A DNA stretch of 64,000 nt from Salipiger aestuarii. GTDB lineage: Bacteria; Pseudomonadota; Alphaproteobacteria; Rhodobacterales; Rhodobacteraceae. Position numbers and translations under genes: made by a program. Location of the stretch: contig NZ_QLMG01000006.1 of the NCBI RefSeq assembly GCF_003259905.1, forward strand, positions 1 through 64,000, in the 5' to 3' direction. The notes under the pieces were generated by a model. It did not search any database and was not told where the DNA came from. It worked only from the letters and a program-made list of their open reading frames with translations. Position 1 is the first letter of the stretch, and each line of letters starts with the position of its first letter. Shown here one piece after another: positions 26,443-35,280 of this stretch.

Positions 26443-27495
26443 CTAGCGGTCGGCGCTGTCCTGACCCTGGGCGCGGCTCGCGTGGGTGTGCAGAATGCGC
26501 GCGATGCCGGGGGACAGCGGCTGGCTGGGGGGCGTCATCATCAGCCGGCCCATAAGCGCGCGATAGGGTTCCTGAAGCATCAGCCGGTCGTAGCGATTGC
26601 GCCGCCAGGCCACCGCCGCGCGATGCAGGCTTGCAAGCGGTTCGTCCCGGTCCAGCTCCCGGCGCAACGCCGCCGTCTTGTCCGACAGGGCCAGGATCGA
26701 GCGGTCCTCGACCGTGCCGAAATTGCGGTCGGTCCAGTAATCCAGCCCCAGCGCCTGGTCCGAATGCACCGCGCGCCCCCGGTCGGCCTTGAGGATGAAG
26801 CTTTCCATAGCGCCGAGCGGGTAATGGTTCAGTTGTGCCAGCTTGTAATTCGATCGGCCATAGGTGGAAAAAACGCGGCGCGTGCGAAATTGCGGCTCCA
26901 GCGCGCGGCCTTCGCCATCGTACCAGCGGGCGGCGTCGACGCGGGCCTCGTCGGGATCGCGTGGCCGGTGCACCCCAAGCTTGCGATAGGTGCCGTCGTT
27001 GCGAAACAGGGTCTTGAACATCGCGGCGCGCCAGGGCCAGGCCATCACCTCGGGGGCGGCGCGCAGGAATTGCTGCGGGACCGGCTTGTCGCGATAGGAC
27101 AGCACGCCGGCATTGCCGAACAACCGCCAGGTCAGGGTGATCGCATCCGCCTGCGGCAGCGCCGCGATCAACGCCGGCAGGGTCCGGTCCCCCACATGGA
27201 CATTGACGTATTCGTCGATATCCAGCGCCAGCAGCCAATCCGCCCCCCGCACGGCGGCGCAGTCATCCGCCAGCTTCAGCGCGGCGAACTGCACCCCGCC
27301 TTCATGCAGGCCATCGTTGCGGATATGCGTGACATGGCCCAGCTGCTGCAATCGTTGCAGCATCAGGTCGGTGCCGTCTTCGCAGTCGTTGGACATCGCG
27401 ACCACATGGCTGACGCCCGAAGCCAGATGATGCGCGAGCCAGTCCAGAACAAAGGCGGCTTCGTTTCTGACACAAAGAACGGCAACGATATTCAC
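26443..27495 (-). CDS. glycosyltransferase family 2-like protein (PF13704 type)
   Basis: A 350-residue cytoplasmic protein. The start IVAVLCVRNEAAFVLDWL, then VAMSNDCEDGTD and the DxD-like LALDIDEYVNV (D92, D94), match the Glyco_tranf_2_4 family. These bacterial proteins are typically about 300-350 residues. It probably transfers a sugar to a surface glycan; donor and acceptor are unknown. It is the last gene of a minus-strand cluster, 3 bp from the methyltransferase. Confidence 0.8.
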   Translation of the reverse strand: MNIVAVLCVRNEAAFVLDWLAHHLASGVSHVVAMSNDCEDGTDLMLQRLQQLGHVTHIRNDGLHEGGVQFAALKLADDCAAVRGADWLLALDIDEYVNVHVGDRTLPALIAALPQADAITLTWRLFGNAGVLSYRDKPVPQQFLRAAPEVMAWPWRAAMFKTLFRNDGTYRKLGVHRPRDPDEARVDAARWYDGEGRALEPQFRTRRVFSTYGRSNYKLAQLNHYPLGAMESFILKADRGRAVHSDQALGLDYWTDRNFGTVEDRSILALSDKTAALRRELDRDEPLASLHRAAVAWRRNRYDRLMLQEPYRALMGRLMMTPPSQPLSPGIARILHTHASRAQGQDSADR

Positions 27496-27498
27496 TGG

Positions 27499-28197
27499 TT
27501 ACCAGCCTTTCCCGAACGTCACGACCTTGGCTTCCGAGGCTTTGGGGAAATAGGTCAGCCCCGCGCGATGCATGGCGTCAAACACCGCCTGCACGCCGTT
27601 CTGTCCGATCCACTGCGGGTGCAGTTCGATGACCGCCACCCGCAACCCGGTCCAGTCTGCGGCGGGAAGCAGATCCGCCTCGGCGCCTTCTATGTCGCAG
27701 ACAAGCACATCGGGGGCCGTTTCGTCCAGCACGCGGCGCAGCCCGTGGCGCGGGATCTGCACGGTATTCGTGATACTTTCGGGGTCCGAAGCGCGGTCCA
27801 GCGATGAGCTGAGGAAGTTGCGCCGCAGATGAAACTCGACCGGCGGTCCGTCCTGGGGCGACAGCAGCGCGGTGCGCAGATCCACATTTGTCACGCCATT
27901 GGCGGCGTGCACGCTGCGGATGTAGGGAGCCAGCATTGGGTTTGCCTCGTAACTCACGACGGAGGCGACGTTTTTCTTCACAGACAGCAGCGTCGACATA
28001 TACCCGATGCCGCCCCCCAGTTCGAGCACCCGATCGCCTTTCCGGACCACGCGCATCACCGCGTCGCATTCCTTGCGCTCATAAAGCCCGTCGCGCAGCG
28101 CGCCGCGGATGCGTCCGGTGGTGATGTCGGGATGTTTGGGAATGTTCATCCCGCGCGAGCGGATGAACGGGCTTTTGGCGGGGGCATCCATCGTCAA
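27499..28197 (-). CDS. FkbM-family methyltransferase
   Basis: A 232-residue SAM-dependent methyltransferase. Motif I is RVLELGGGIGYMSTL (about residues 56-70), motif II VVSYEANPM with the acidic ribose-binding residue, and PDVLVCDIEGAEADLLP near residue 165 contains the FkbM DIEG motif. This family O-methylates sugars of glycans or polyketides. It lies between glycosyltransferase-like genes and overlaps the fusion gene by 4 bp. Confidence 0.87.
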   Translation of the reverse strand: MTMDAPAKSPFIRSRGMNIPKHPDITTGRIRGALRDGLYERKECDAVMRVVRKGDRVLELGGGIGYMSTLLSVKKNVASVVSYEANPMLAPYIRSVHAANGVTNVDLRTALLSPQDGPPVEFHLRRNFLSSSLDRASDPESITNTVQIPRHGLRRVLDETAPDVLVCDIEGAEADLLPAADWTGLRVAVIELHPQWIGQNGVQAVFDAMHRAGLTYFPKASEAKVVTFGKGW

Positions 28198-30491
28198 CTC
28201 TCCATATCCAGGGCAAGCGCGCGGGCGACACGCTCGGCATCGGTCAGCTTGAGGCTCAGGATCCGGCGGTAAAGCTGCGCGAATTCCGCGGTGGCGCGCA
28301 GTTCTTCGGCCTTGGCGCGGTGCCAGGCCAGCCCGTGGTCATGCCAGTGGCGCAGCGTGTCATCCGACATGAGCTTTGTCATTTCTTCACGCAATCTTGG
28401 AAGGTTACGTCGTATTGTTACATCGCGCGCGCCCGACCAGTCCATCCGCACCCAATAGTTGTATCCGATCGAGCGGTCCACATGCAGGGCCCGCCCGCGC
28501 TGACGCTTGACCAGAAAGCTGTCGGCGCTGCGCAGCGCGTAATGGTTCAACTGCACAAGATCGTAGCCGATGGTCTTGCGCGAATTGCGCCAGCCGTTGC
28601 GCAGCGCATCCGCAGTCATGTCGCGGCCCGACCCGTTGACCCATTTTACCCTGTCTTCAAACCCTTGCCGCAATTTGTTCGGACGGTGGCACGAGATCTT
28701 TTCATAGGCGCCAAGGTTGCGGAACAGCGTCTTGAACCCCCATGCGGTGTGCGGTTTGGGGCAGTAGCTGGGCGCGCATCGGACGAACTGGTCTATGACA
28801 GGGCGATTCAGCACCCGCGTGACGCCGCCATGACCGAACAGGCGCCAGGTCATGGCAATGTTGGTGGCATCCTGGCATTGGTCGAACAGATCGTCCAGCG
28901 TGCCGTTTCCGCAGCGGATGTTGACGAATTCGTCCACGTCGATATGGGCGATCCAGTCAGCGTTTTGCATCACCGGCTCGCAGAGCGAGGCATCAAGCGC
29001 GTGCTGCTGCGGAGACTTCCCCGTCCAGTCGTCGTTGCCGCGATGGACCGCCAGCCCCAACTGGTCGAGCCGTGACAGGATTTGCGTCGTCCCGTCGTCG
29101 CACCCGTTTGTATAGATGAGGAAATTGTCAAACCCGATGGCACGGTGATAGGCGATCCACTCCAGAATATAGGGGGCTTCGTTCTTCATGCAGCCGACAA
29201 TGACGCGGCCGCTGCTGCCAGACGGCAGGGGCGGTCGCGGAATCACCGGATAGGCGGGGGCCGGTGCCGTTTCGTCGACATCGCCAAGCCGGTTGTGCGG
29301 GGCAAAGGGCGACCGCCCCGGCGCGGCGCTTTGCGCCACCCCCTGTGGGGGCAGCTTGGCGGGGTCGAAGGGGGGCGCGTCCGTGACCGTCTGAGCCTTT
29401 TCTGCGGCCTTGGCGATACGGCTGTCCATTGCCATCAAATACTGCGTGGCGCGAAAACCGCGCGTGGGATCGGCCTCGGTCCAGTCGCCGCAAGGTCTGT
29501 CCGGCTCAAGGCGCGCCCTGTCCAGCGCCGGGTGCCGCGTGGCCAGTCCGTCAAGGCCGCTGGCGAACCGCTGTGAAATGCAGGCCAGTTCTCCAGGATC
29601 AATTTCGGGGCCTTGTACCTTGATTTGTATCAGCAATCGCCGCCACACCTGACGCGGAAGAGTGTGTTCGCGCAGCGCAAGCAGCCGCGACAGCGCGTCG
29701 TTCATCAGGCGGCACCGTGTCAGCCAGGCCGCAGACGGCGCCGCGGGCGCTGTATCGCTGTCCGCCTTGCCGATGGGCGGCACGATGTCAAAGATCTCGC
29801 GCAGGATTTCGGTCGCGGCGGGGCCGTATAGGCGGGGCAGGTCAAGCGGGTGGAAGGACACCGATCCGGGTCCGAAGACCGCCTCCCATTCCGCGCATAA
29901 CCGGTTGTAATCCAGCCAGAACACCGCGCCTTGCGCCTCGGGGAAAAGCCCCCGATGGGGCACGGGCGCGGCGTGGGTTTCAAGCGCCGCCTGCCACCAG
30001 TCCGGACGGGACACAAGCGCCAGTTCTTGCGCAAGCGAGCCTGTGCGGCCTTCGAGCAATTGGGCGGCGTAGCGGCGTACCAGCATCCGGGCGGGATCGT
30101 CGATTTGCGCGTTGATGCGAATATTGTTCGAAATTGGCTGAAGAATATCTTTTAATCGGCTGATTTCACGGAAAGATGTCAGCGACGTTCCCAATTGGTG
30201 CGCGGACAGGATCAGCACATCGGGGCGGGCCTGCGCCACCTCTTTGGCCAGCTGGGCCGCGACCTCGTCCCGCAGCGCCTCTTGCCGGTCAGGCGCGGCA
30301 TAGCCGCGACTGAACCGCAGCGCATCGACCGGACCGCTTGTCGCCATGAACAGCCGCGTATGGTTGCGCGCGCCGACGCTGCGGGCGTAAAGCACCCCCT
30401 TTCCGCGCAGATGATCCCGCTTGGCATCCAGCACCCGTTGCAGCCGGTCAGCCGCCAGCGCGTCGGGCCCGATATGGACATGGATCCTCAT
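28194..30491 (-). CDS. two-domain fusion: degenerate sulfotransferase-like N-terminus plus glycosyltransferase
   Basis: A 765-residue protein. The first ~400 residues resemble bacterial sulfotransferase-like proteins: MRIHVHIG, then HLRGKGVLYARSVG, and PDVLILSAHQL where active enzymes have a catalytic-region Ser/His context. The P-loop (normally HKTGTTS) is replaced by PDALAADR, so PAPS binding is doubtful. After a Pro-rich linker (about 385-428), a PF13704-type glycosyltransferase begins near residue 430: VIVGCMKNEAPYILEWIAYHRAIG, YTNGCDDGT and the metal-binding HIDVDEFVNI. The C-terminus ends with basic helices. ATG 30491 overlaps the upstream sulfotransferase gene by 4 bp. It is possibly a bifunctional enzyme of a surface glycan, with the N-terminus acting as a binding module. 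Confidence 0.75.
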   Translation of the reverse strand: MRIHVHIGPDALAADRLQRVLDAKRDHLRGKGVLYARSVGARNHTRLFMATSGPVDALRFSRGYAAPDRQEALRDEVAAQLAKEVAQARPDVLILSAHQLGTSLTSFREISRLKDILQPISNNIRINAQIDDPARMLVRRYAAQLLEGRTGSLAQELALVSRPDWWQAALETHAAPVPHRGLFPEAQGAVFWLDYNRLCAEWEAVFGPGSVSFHPLDLPRLYGPAATEILREIFDIVPPIGKADSDTAPAAPSAAWLTRCRLMNDALSRLLALREHTLPRQVWRRLLIQIKVQGPEIDPGELACISQRFASGLDGLATRHPALDRARLEPDRPCGDWTEADPTRGFRATQYLMAMDSRIAKAAEKAQTVTDAPPFDPAKLPPQGVAQSAAPGRSPFAPHNRLGDVDETAPAPAYPVIPRPPLPSGSSGRVIVGCMKNEAPYILEWIAYHRAIGFDNFLIYTNGCDDGTTQILSRLDQLGLAVHRGNDDWTGKSPQQHALDASLCEPVMQNADWIAHIDVDEFVNIRCGNGTLDDLFDQCQDATNIAMTWRLFGHGGVTRVLNRPVIDQFVRCAPSYCPKPHTAWGFKTLFRNLGAYEKISCHRPNKLRQGFEDRVKWVNGSGRDMTADALRNGWRNSRKTIGYDLVQLNHYALRSADSFLVKRQRGRALHVDRSIGYNYWVRMDWSGARDVTIRRNLPRLREEMTKLMSDDTLRHWHDHGLAWHRAKAEELRATAEFAQLYRRILSLKLTDAERVARALALDMES

Positions 30492-31117
30492 ACGCGCCCC
30501 GCGGTCGACCGGTTTTCGTTGGCCTTGCCCCACCAGGGCAGCGACAGACCAAGATGGGCCTCCAGCAGTCGCGGCGCATCGGGATCGGCGGTGTCGTATT
30601 GCAGGAATCGCGGGTCGGTGCCAAACACCCGGTTCAGGAATGCGTAATGCTGGGCGATCCATTGCGCGCGCTGCAAGCGTGTGTCGCCATAGCCGCGTGG
30701 CAATCCGGGCACGTTGCCCGCGGGCAGGCGGTCGGTGCCCAGATCGGACCAGCGCAGCATCGAATGCGCCACGTCGTCCGGCGCGCGCCATGACGCGACG
30801 AACCGCAGATCCGGATGGCGCGCCCGCAGTGCCTCGATCAGGCCGAAATCGGTTTGCGGCCAAAGGCACAAGCTGCGGTTCAGCACCGAAACCTCGGTCA
30901 GGGCGTCAAGCGCGCCAAGCGTCTGCAACGGGTCGCCCGAACCGAAATAGCCGTCATAAAGCTGACGCGCGACAAAGCTGCCGGCGATGGCCTTGTCGGG
31001 GCAACTGCCACGCCTCAGCTTGAAATCGCCCACCGTCAGACCGGCGCGGTCAAGCGCCACCCCAAGCGTCGTTGTGCCCGTCTTGGGAAGCCCGAGGTTG
31101 ATCACGCGCACCGTCAT
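30488..31117 (-). CDS. sulfotransferase-like P-loop protein
   Basis: A 209-residue protein with an intact PAPS-type P-loop, LGLPKTGTTTL at residues 8-18, and a later FVASWRAPDDVAHSM that corresponds to the 3'-phosphate-binding R-S region. It is short for a sulfotransferase (usually 250-300), but the core motifs are there. It could transfer sulfate from PAPS to a sugar hydroxyl. It overlaps the glycosyltransferase upstream and the fusion gene downstream by 4 bp each, so it is tightly coupled with both. Confidence 0.8.
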   Translation of the reverse strand: MTVRVINLGLPKTGTTTLGVALDRAGLTVGDFKLRRGSCPDKAIAGSFVARQLYDGYFGSGDPLQTLGALDALTEVSVLNRSLCLWPQTDFGLIEALRARHPDLRFVASWRAPDDVAHSMLRWSDLGTDRLPAGNVPGLPRGYGDTRLQRAQWIAQHYAFLNRVFGTDPRFLQYDTADPDAPRLLEAHLGLSLPWWGKANENRSTAGRV

Positions 31118-32148
31118 GGCATCAGCCCCAGATCGCGCGCAAGGTCCAGTTCACCCGGAGGCCAGGCAGGCAGCGCGCGCAGGTGATCGCGCAGCGCGGC
31201 GGTGGCATTGTCGCGCAACACGTCGGCGGCGCGGCGGCGGTGAGCCCTGACGCAGGCGTCGTGCAGCCGGGCAAGCCTGCCCTGTTTCATCTCGCTCAGC
31301 GCGGTTTCCAGCGCGGGCAGGTAGCGCCGGATCGACAGATCCTGCCATGCCGGGTCGTTGCGTTCGCGCCAGTAGCGATCGTCGAAGGCGCGGCCTTCGC
31401 GGTTCACGTCCCCCCGGTCGATCTTGACGAGATAGCTTTCAAGCGAGCGCAGCGCATAATGGTTCAACGTCGCGTGGTCACGCGCGCCCGCGACGGGAAA
31501 GCGGCGGATCCACTGCGGGGTGGACGCTTCGACGAACCTGGCCGGAACGGCACGACCGGACCCGTCGGTCCATGCCGATGCCGCAGCGGTGGCCTTGGCA
31601 AACGGGCGGTGCGCGCCGTAGTAGCGCAGCGGAAAATCCCGGCGCACCAGCGTCTTGACCTCAAGCGTCGTATCGGCGCACCACAGGTCGGGATTATGCG
31701 AGCGGGTGAATTGCCCGATCACCGGGGCATCCTGAAAGCGATCCACACCATCGTTGGCAAAGAACTGGAAGCTGACCGAGATCGCCTGGGGCGTGCCGCA
31801 GGCCGCGACCAGCGCGGGAATGTCATGCCCGGCGGCATGGATGTTCAGAAATTCGTCCACATCGGCGATCCAGACCCAGTCGGCATTGCGCACCACCGGC
31901 TGCCGGGCCGCGTGTTTCAGTGCCTCCATCTGGTAGTTGCGCCCCCGCGCGGGGTTGGGCAGGTGGATCACGCCCCAGGGGGCCAGCGCATCCAGCAGCG
32001 CATCGGTGCCATCGGTACAATCGTTGGAATAGATCAGGAAATCGGTCACCCCGATCAGCCGGTTGAAGGCGATCCATTCCAGGATGAACGGGCCTTCGTT
32101 CTTGACGCAGGTCACCGCGGTGATGCGCATGCGCGTGGATGTTGTCAT
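31114..32148 (-). CDS. glycosyltransferase family 2-like protein (PF13704 type)
   Basis: A 344-residue protein with TCVKNEGPFILEWIAFNRLIG, SNDCTDGTDALLDAL and the metal motif IADVDEFLNI (D96, D98). It is a close relative of the C-terminal half of the 765-residue fusion and of the 350-residue protein at 26443-27495, which suggests duplication within the cluster. It is the first gene of the unit, its ATG at 32148 facing moxR across a 179-bp divergent intergenic region. Sugar donor and acceptor are unknown. Confidence 0.8.
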   Translation of the reverse strand: MTTSTRMRITAVTCVKNEGPFILEWIAFNRLIGVTDFLIYSNDCTDGTDALLDALAPWGVIHLPNPARGRNYQMEALKHAARQPVVRNADWVWIADVDEFLNIHAAGHDIPALVAACGTPQAISVSFQFFANDGVDRFQDAPVIGQFTRSHNPDLWCADTTLEVKTLVRRDFPLRYYGAHRPFAKATAAASAWTDGSGRAVPARFVEASTPQWIRRFPVAGARDHATLNHYALRSLESYLVKIDRGDVNREGRAFDDRYWRERNDPAWQDLSIRRYLPALETALSEMKQGRLARLHDACVRAHRRRAADVLRDNATAALRDHLRALPAWPPGELDLARDLGLMP

Positions 32149-32327
32149 GGGCCTGCCCGGTCCGCCTGAACGCCCGAAGGTTGTGCCTTCGTGATCTGTC
32201 CCTAGGGCAGAATCATCGCATCTGGGTTAACGCGCGTCAATCGCTGCGATCCAGGGGCGCGATCTTCGGGGGATTGACCGAACCATGCGCAGGGGGCACT
32301 TCGGTAGTCAGGAAGAGGAGAAGCCAA

Positions 32328-33236
32328 ATGCAGACCCCCGCGACCATCGACGAGGTGCAGGCCCGGCTGGGCGAGCAAGGATATGTTTGCGGGCGCGCGC
32401 TTGCCACGGTGGTGTTTTTGTCGCTGCGGCTGGGACGGCCGTTGTTTCTGGAGGGCGAGGCGGGTGTCGGCAAGACCGAGATCGCCAAGGCGCTGGCGTC
32501 GATGCTGGGCCGCCGCCTGATCCGGTTGCAGTGCTATGAGGGGCTGGATGCGTCCTCGGCCGTCTACGAATGGAACTTTCCGGCGCAGATGATCGCGATC
32601 CGCACCGCAGAGGCGCAGGGCGGCGCCGATCGCGGCGCGCTGCAACAGGAACTGTTCGGGCCGGATTTTCTGGTGGAGCGCCCGCTTTTGCAGGCGATGC
32701 GCCCGGATGAAAACGGCGCGCCGGTGCTGTTGATCGACGAGATTGATCGCACGGACGAGCCGTTCGAGGCCTTTCTGCTGGAGGCGCTGAGCGATTTCCA
32801 GGTGACCATCCCCGAGCTTGGCACCATCAAGGCGCCCGAACCGCCCGTGGTCATCCTGACATCCAACCGCACCCGCGAAGTGCATGACGCGCTCAAGCGC
32901 CGCTGTCTGTATCATTGGGTCGACTACCCCGATTTCGCCCGTGAGGTCGAAATCCTGCACGCCCGCGAGCCGGCCCTCGCCGACCGTCTCAGCCATGAGA
33001 TCGTGGCCTTTGTGCAGGGCCTGCGCACCGAGGATATCTTCAAGAAACCGGGCGTCGCGGAAACCATCGACTGGGCGAAATGCCTGCTTGCGCTCGACGT
33101 GGTGGATCTGTCGCCCGAGGTGATCTCGGATACGCTGGGCGCGATTCTGAAATATCAGGACGACATCGCGAAAATTCAGGGATCGGGGGCGGCAAAGCTG
33201 CTGCGCGAGGCGCAAGCGGGGTTGGAACCGGGCTGA
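32328..33236 (+). CDS. moxR: MoxR-family AAA+ ATPase
   Basis: A 302-residue MoxR/CoxD-like ATPase. Walker A EGEAGVGKTE is at residues 42-51, Walker B VLLIDEIDR near 135-142, with sensor LTSNRTREVHDALKRRC. A strong SD (aggaagaggag) precedes ATG 32328. MoxR proteins act as chaperones for metal-enzyme maturation, normally with a von Willebrand factor A protein encoded next to them. No such partner is seen here; rlmE follows after 63 bp. Confidence 0.9.
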   Translation: MQTPATIDEVQARLGEQGYVCGRALATVVFLSLRLGRPLFLEGEAGVGKTEIAKALASMLGRRLIRLQCYEGLDASSAVYEWNFPAQMIAIRTAEAQGGADRGALQQELFGPDFLVERPLLQAMRPDENGAPVLLIDEIDRTDEPFEAFLLEALSDFQVTIPELGTIKAPEPPVVILTSNRTREVHDALKRRCLYHWVDYPDFAREVEILHAREPALADRLSHEIVAFVQGLRTEDIFKKPGVAETIDWAKCLLALDVVDLSPEVISDTLGAILKYQDDIAKIQGSGAAKLLREAQAGLEPG

Positions 33237-33299
33237 TCCGGTTGCACAGTGATCCGCAAAGGGGCATGTGCACCCGATAAACCTGTGCGGAGTGGCGTG

Positions 33300-34079
33300 A
33301 TGGCGAAGAAACCCGGCGGCGGCGGTGGCAAGACCCCGAACAGCAAGACTCCGAACAGCAAGACTCCGGCCGGAAAGAACACCTCCGGGCGTGGCCAGCG
33401 CGACCTCAAGGTCAAGGTCAAGACGGCGCGCGGGCGCAAGCTGAGCTCGACCATGTGGTTGCAGCGGCAACTCAACGACCCCTACGTCAAGCGCGCCCAG
33501 ACCGATGGCTATCGCGGGCGCGCGGCCTACAAGATCCTTGAGCTGGACGAAAAATACCGCTTTCTGGTGCCGGGCGCGCGCGTGGTCGACCTTGGCTGCG
33601 CGCCGGGGGGGTGGTGTCAGGTCGCCGTGCCTCGGGTCAACGCGCTTGGCGAGCGGGCGGGCAAGGCACAGGGCTACGTTCTGGGCGTCGATCTGCAAGA
33701 GGTGGTGCCGATCGCGGGGGCCGAGATCCACCAGCTGGATTTCATGGAAGACGACGCCGACGAGAAGGTAAAGGAATGGCTTGGCGGCGGGGCGACGGTG
33801 GTGATGTCGGACATGGCAGCCTCGTCCTCGGGGCACAAGCAGACAGACCACCTGCGCATCATTGCCCTGTGCGAAGCGGCGGCGCATTTCGCCTTTGACG
33901 TGCTGGAGCCGGGCGGGACCTTTGTCGCCAAGGTGCTCGCGGGCGGGGCGGAACACGGGCTTCAGTCGCTGCTCAAGCAACGCTTCGAAAAGGTGGCGCA
34001 TGTGAAACCCCCGGCGAGCCGGTCGGATTCATCCGAAAAATTCGTCGTCGCCACCGGGTTTCGGGGGACTGCGGACTGA
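33300..34079 (+). CDS. rlmE: 23S rRNA (uridine-2'-O-)-methyltransferase RlmE
   Basis: A 259-residue FtsJ/RrmJ. A basic, low-complexity N-terminus with a tandem TPNSK repeat (residues 12-21) precedes the methyltransferase domain. Motifs: [13 protein letters not shown] with the catalytic Lys near 78, [14 protein letters not shown] (97-107), [13 protein letters not shown] with the catalytic Asp, and GTFVAKV with the second Lys. It methylates U2552 of 23S rRNA. The N-terminal extension is longer than in E. coli RlmE (about 209 residues). Confidence 0.93.
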   Translation: MAKKPGGGGGKTPNSKTPNSKTPAGKNTSGRGQRDLKVKVKTARGRKLSSTMWLQRQLNDPYVKRAQTDGYRGRAAYKILELDEKYRFLVPGARVVDLGCAPGGWCQVAVPRVNALGERAGKAQGYVLGVDLQEVVPIAGAEIHQLDFMEDDADEKVKEWLGGGATVVMSDMAASSSGHKQTDHLRIIALCEAAAHFAFDVLEPGGTFVAKVLAGGAEHGLQSLLKQRFEKVAHVKPPASRSDSSEKFVVATGFRGTAD

Positions 34080-34644
34080 AACCCGGCGTGGCGCGGTTTC
34101 GGCCGCAGCGCAGACGACCCGGCCGCGCACGCCGAGCGCACATCGCACGGATGCGGCGCGCCGCGACGACCCGGCCGCACGGCCCCGGGCGTCAGACTGG
34201 CGGAGGCACCCTGAAAGACGCTGTCGCGGTGGCGCGCAAAGCCGCCGCGACATGGGGAGCCAGCAACCGAACCTCTTCGAAATTCGGGTCGATGTCGCGA
34301 TATCGCGGCATGGCGGGGGTGTCGCACCGGGGCGCCCGGTGAGGGCTGGAAAAGCGGGGCTGTGGACGCAAAAGCAACGGGGGTGCCGTTTCGAAATCGA
34401 CCAGGTCTCCGACAGGACGGCAAGGTCTCGTGTCCGCGGCATCCGGCGATGCCCCATCAACCCGCGGCATGCACCCCGGCCGCGCATTCCTGATGTGGGT
34501 CAAAGGCATCATCCTCGCTGTCTTCTCGGCATCGTACAGCCTGCATGATGGTACTTTCTGAATCGTTAAACTTTGCACGAACTGCTCTTGTTCCCATTTC
34601 TTTCCTGCCGCACCTTGCGTGGGAACGACGGGCGGGGACAAACC
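34080..34644. other. 565-bp region with no confident gene
   Basis: Between rlmE and the SGNH hydrolase no frame shows convincing family similarity. A 39-codon minus-strand frame (34192-34311) is listed separately. The first 120 bases are very GC-rich with arginine/proline-type codons in several frames, a sign of non-coding sequence. From 34540 the sequence becomes AT-richer (ttctgaatcgttaaactttg near 34557-34576), probably the promoter of the hydrolase. Confidence 0.6.
34192..34311 (-). CDS. possible small protein, 39 residues
   Basis: A minus-strand frame from ATG 34311 reads MPRYRDIDPNFEEVRLLAPH, then a short amphipathic helix and FRVPPPV before the stop. The amino-acid mix is protein-like (acidic/hydrophobic helix), unlike the arginine-rich frames around it. 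There is no clear SD, and the length is below most gene-finder limits. I recognise no family. Confidence 0.3.
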   Translation of the reverse strand: MPRYRDIDPNFEEVRLLAPHVAAALRATATASFRVPPPV

Positions 34645-35280
34645 ATGAGCGCGATCCTTTGCTACGGGGACAGCAACACACACGGCACGCTGCCGATGCG
34701 CGTTGCGGGGCTGTCCGAGCGCCTGCCAAAGCGAGACCGCTGGCCCGAGGTCGCGGCGCTGGCGCTTGGTCCCGCGCATGACGTGATCGCCGAGGGCCTG
34801 CCGGGGCGCACCACCGTACATGACGATCCCGTCGAAGGCGGCTGCCGCAACGGGTTGGCGGTGCTGCCCGCGATCCTGCACAGCCACAAGCCGCTGGATC
34901 TGGTGGTGCTGATGCTGGGGACCAATGATCTGAAACCGCGCTTTTCGGTCGGGGCATGGGACATCGCGCGCTCGGTCGAGCGGCTGGTGATATGCGTGCG
35001 CGCCGAACAGGTGGCGCGCGACACGCTGGTCGTCTGCCCGGCGCCGGTGCGGGAAACCGGCACCCTGTCCGAGGTTTTCGCCGGGGCCGAGGCGCGCCAG
35101 AGCGGGCTGGAACCCCACATGCGGGCGATGGCGGCACGGCTGGGCTGTGCCTATGTGTCGGCCGGGGATCATCTGACGGTGTCCCCGCGCGACGGTGTGC
35201 ATTGGGACGCGGACGCGCACGGCCGATTCGGCGCCGCGATGGCACGGGCGATCGCGCAGACGCTGGAGCGGCAGGCATGA
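34645..35280 (+). CDS. SGNH/GDSL-family hydrolase
   Basis: A 211-residue SGNH hydrolase without a signal peptide. Block I is ILCYGDSNTHG with the nucleophile Ser at residue 10, block III VVLMLGTNDLKPR, and block V DGVHWDADAH with the catalytic Asp/His pair. It probably cleaves an ester (acyl or acetyl groups on lipids or glycans). The stop overlaps the next gene's start (ATGA), so they are coupled. Confidence 0.87.
   Translation: MSAILCYGDSNTHGTLPMRVAGLSERLPKRDRWPEVAALALGPAHDVIAEGLPGRTTVHDDPVEGGCRNGLAVLPAILHSHKPLDLVVLMLGTNDLKPRFSVGAWDIARSVERLVICVRAEQVARDTLVVCPAPVRETGTLSEVFAGAEARQSGLEPHMRAMAARLGCAYVSAGDHLTVSPRDGVHWDADAHGRFGAAMARAIAQTLERQA

Noticed and set aside
33330-33375. Tandem DNA repeat at the start of rlmE as a regulatory element
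   Set aside because: It is a coding repeat (TPNSK units) in the basic N-terminus of RlmE, in frame.
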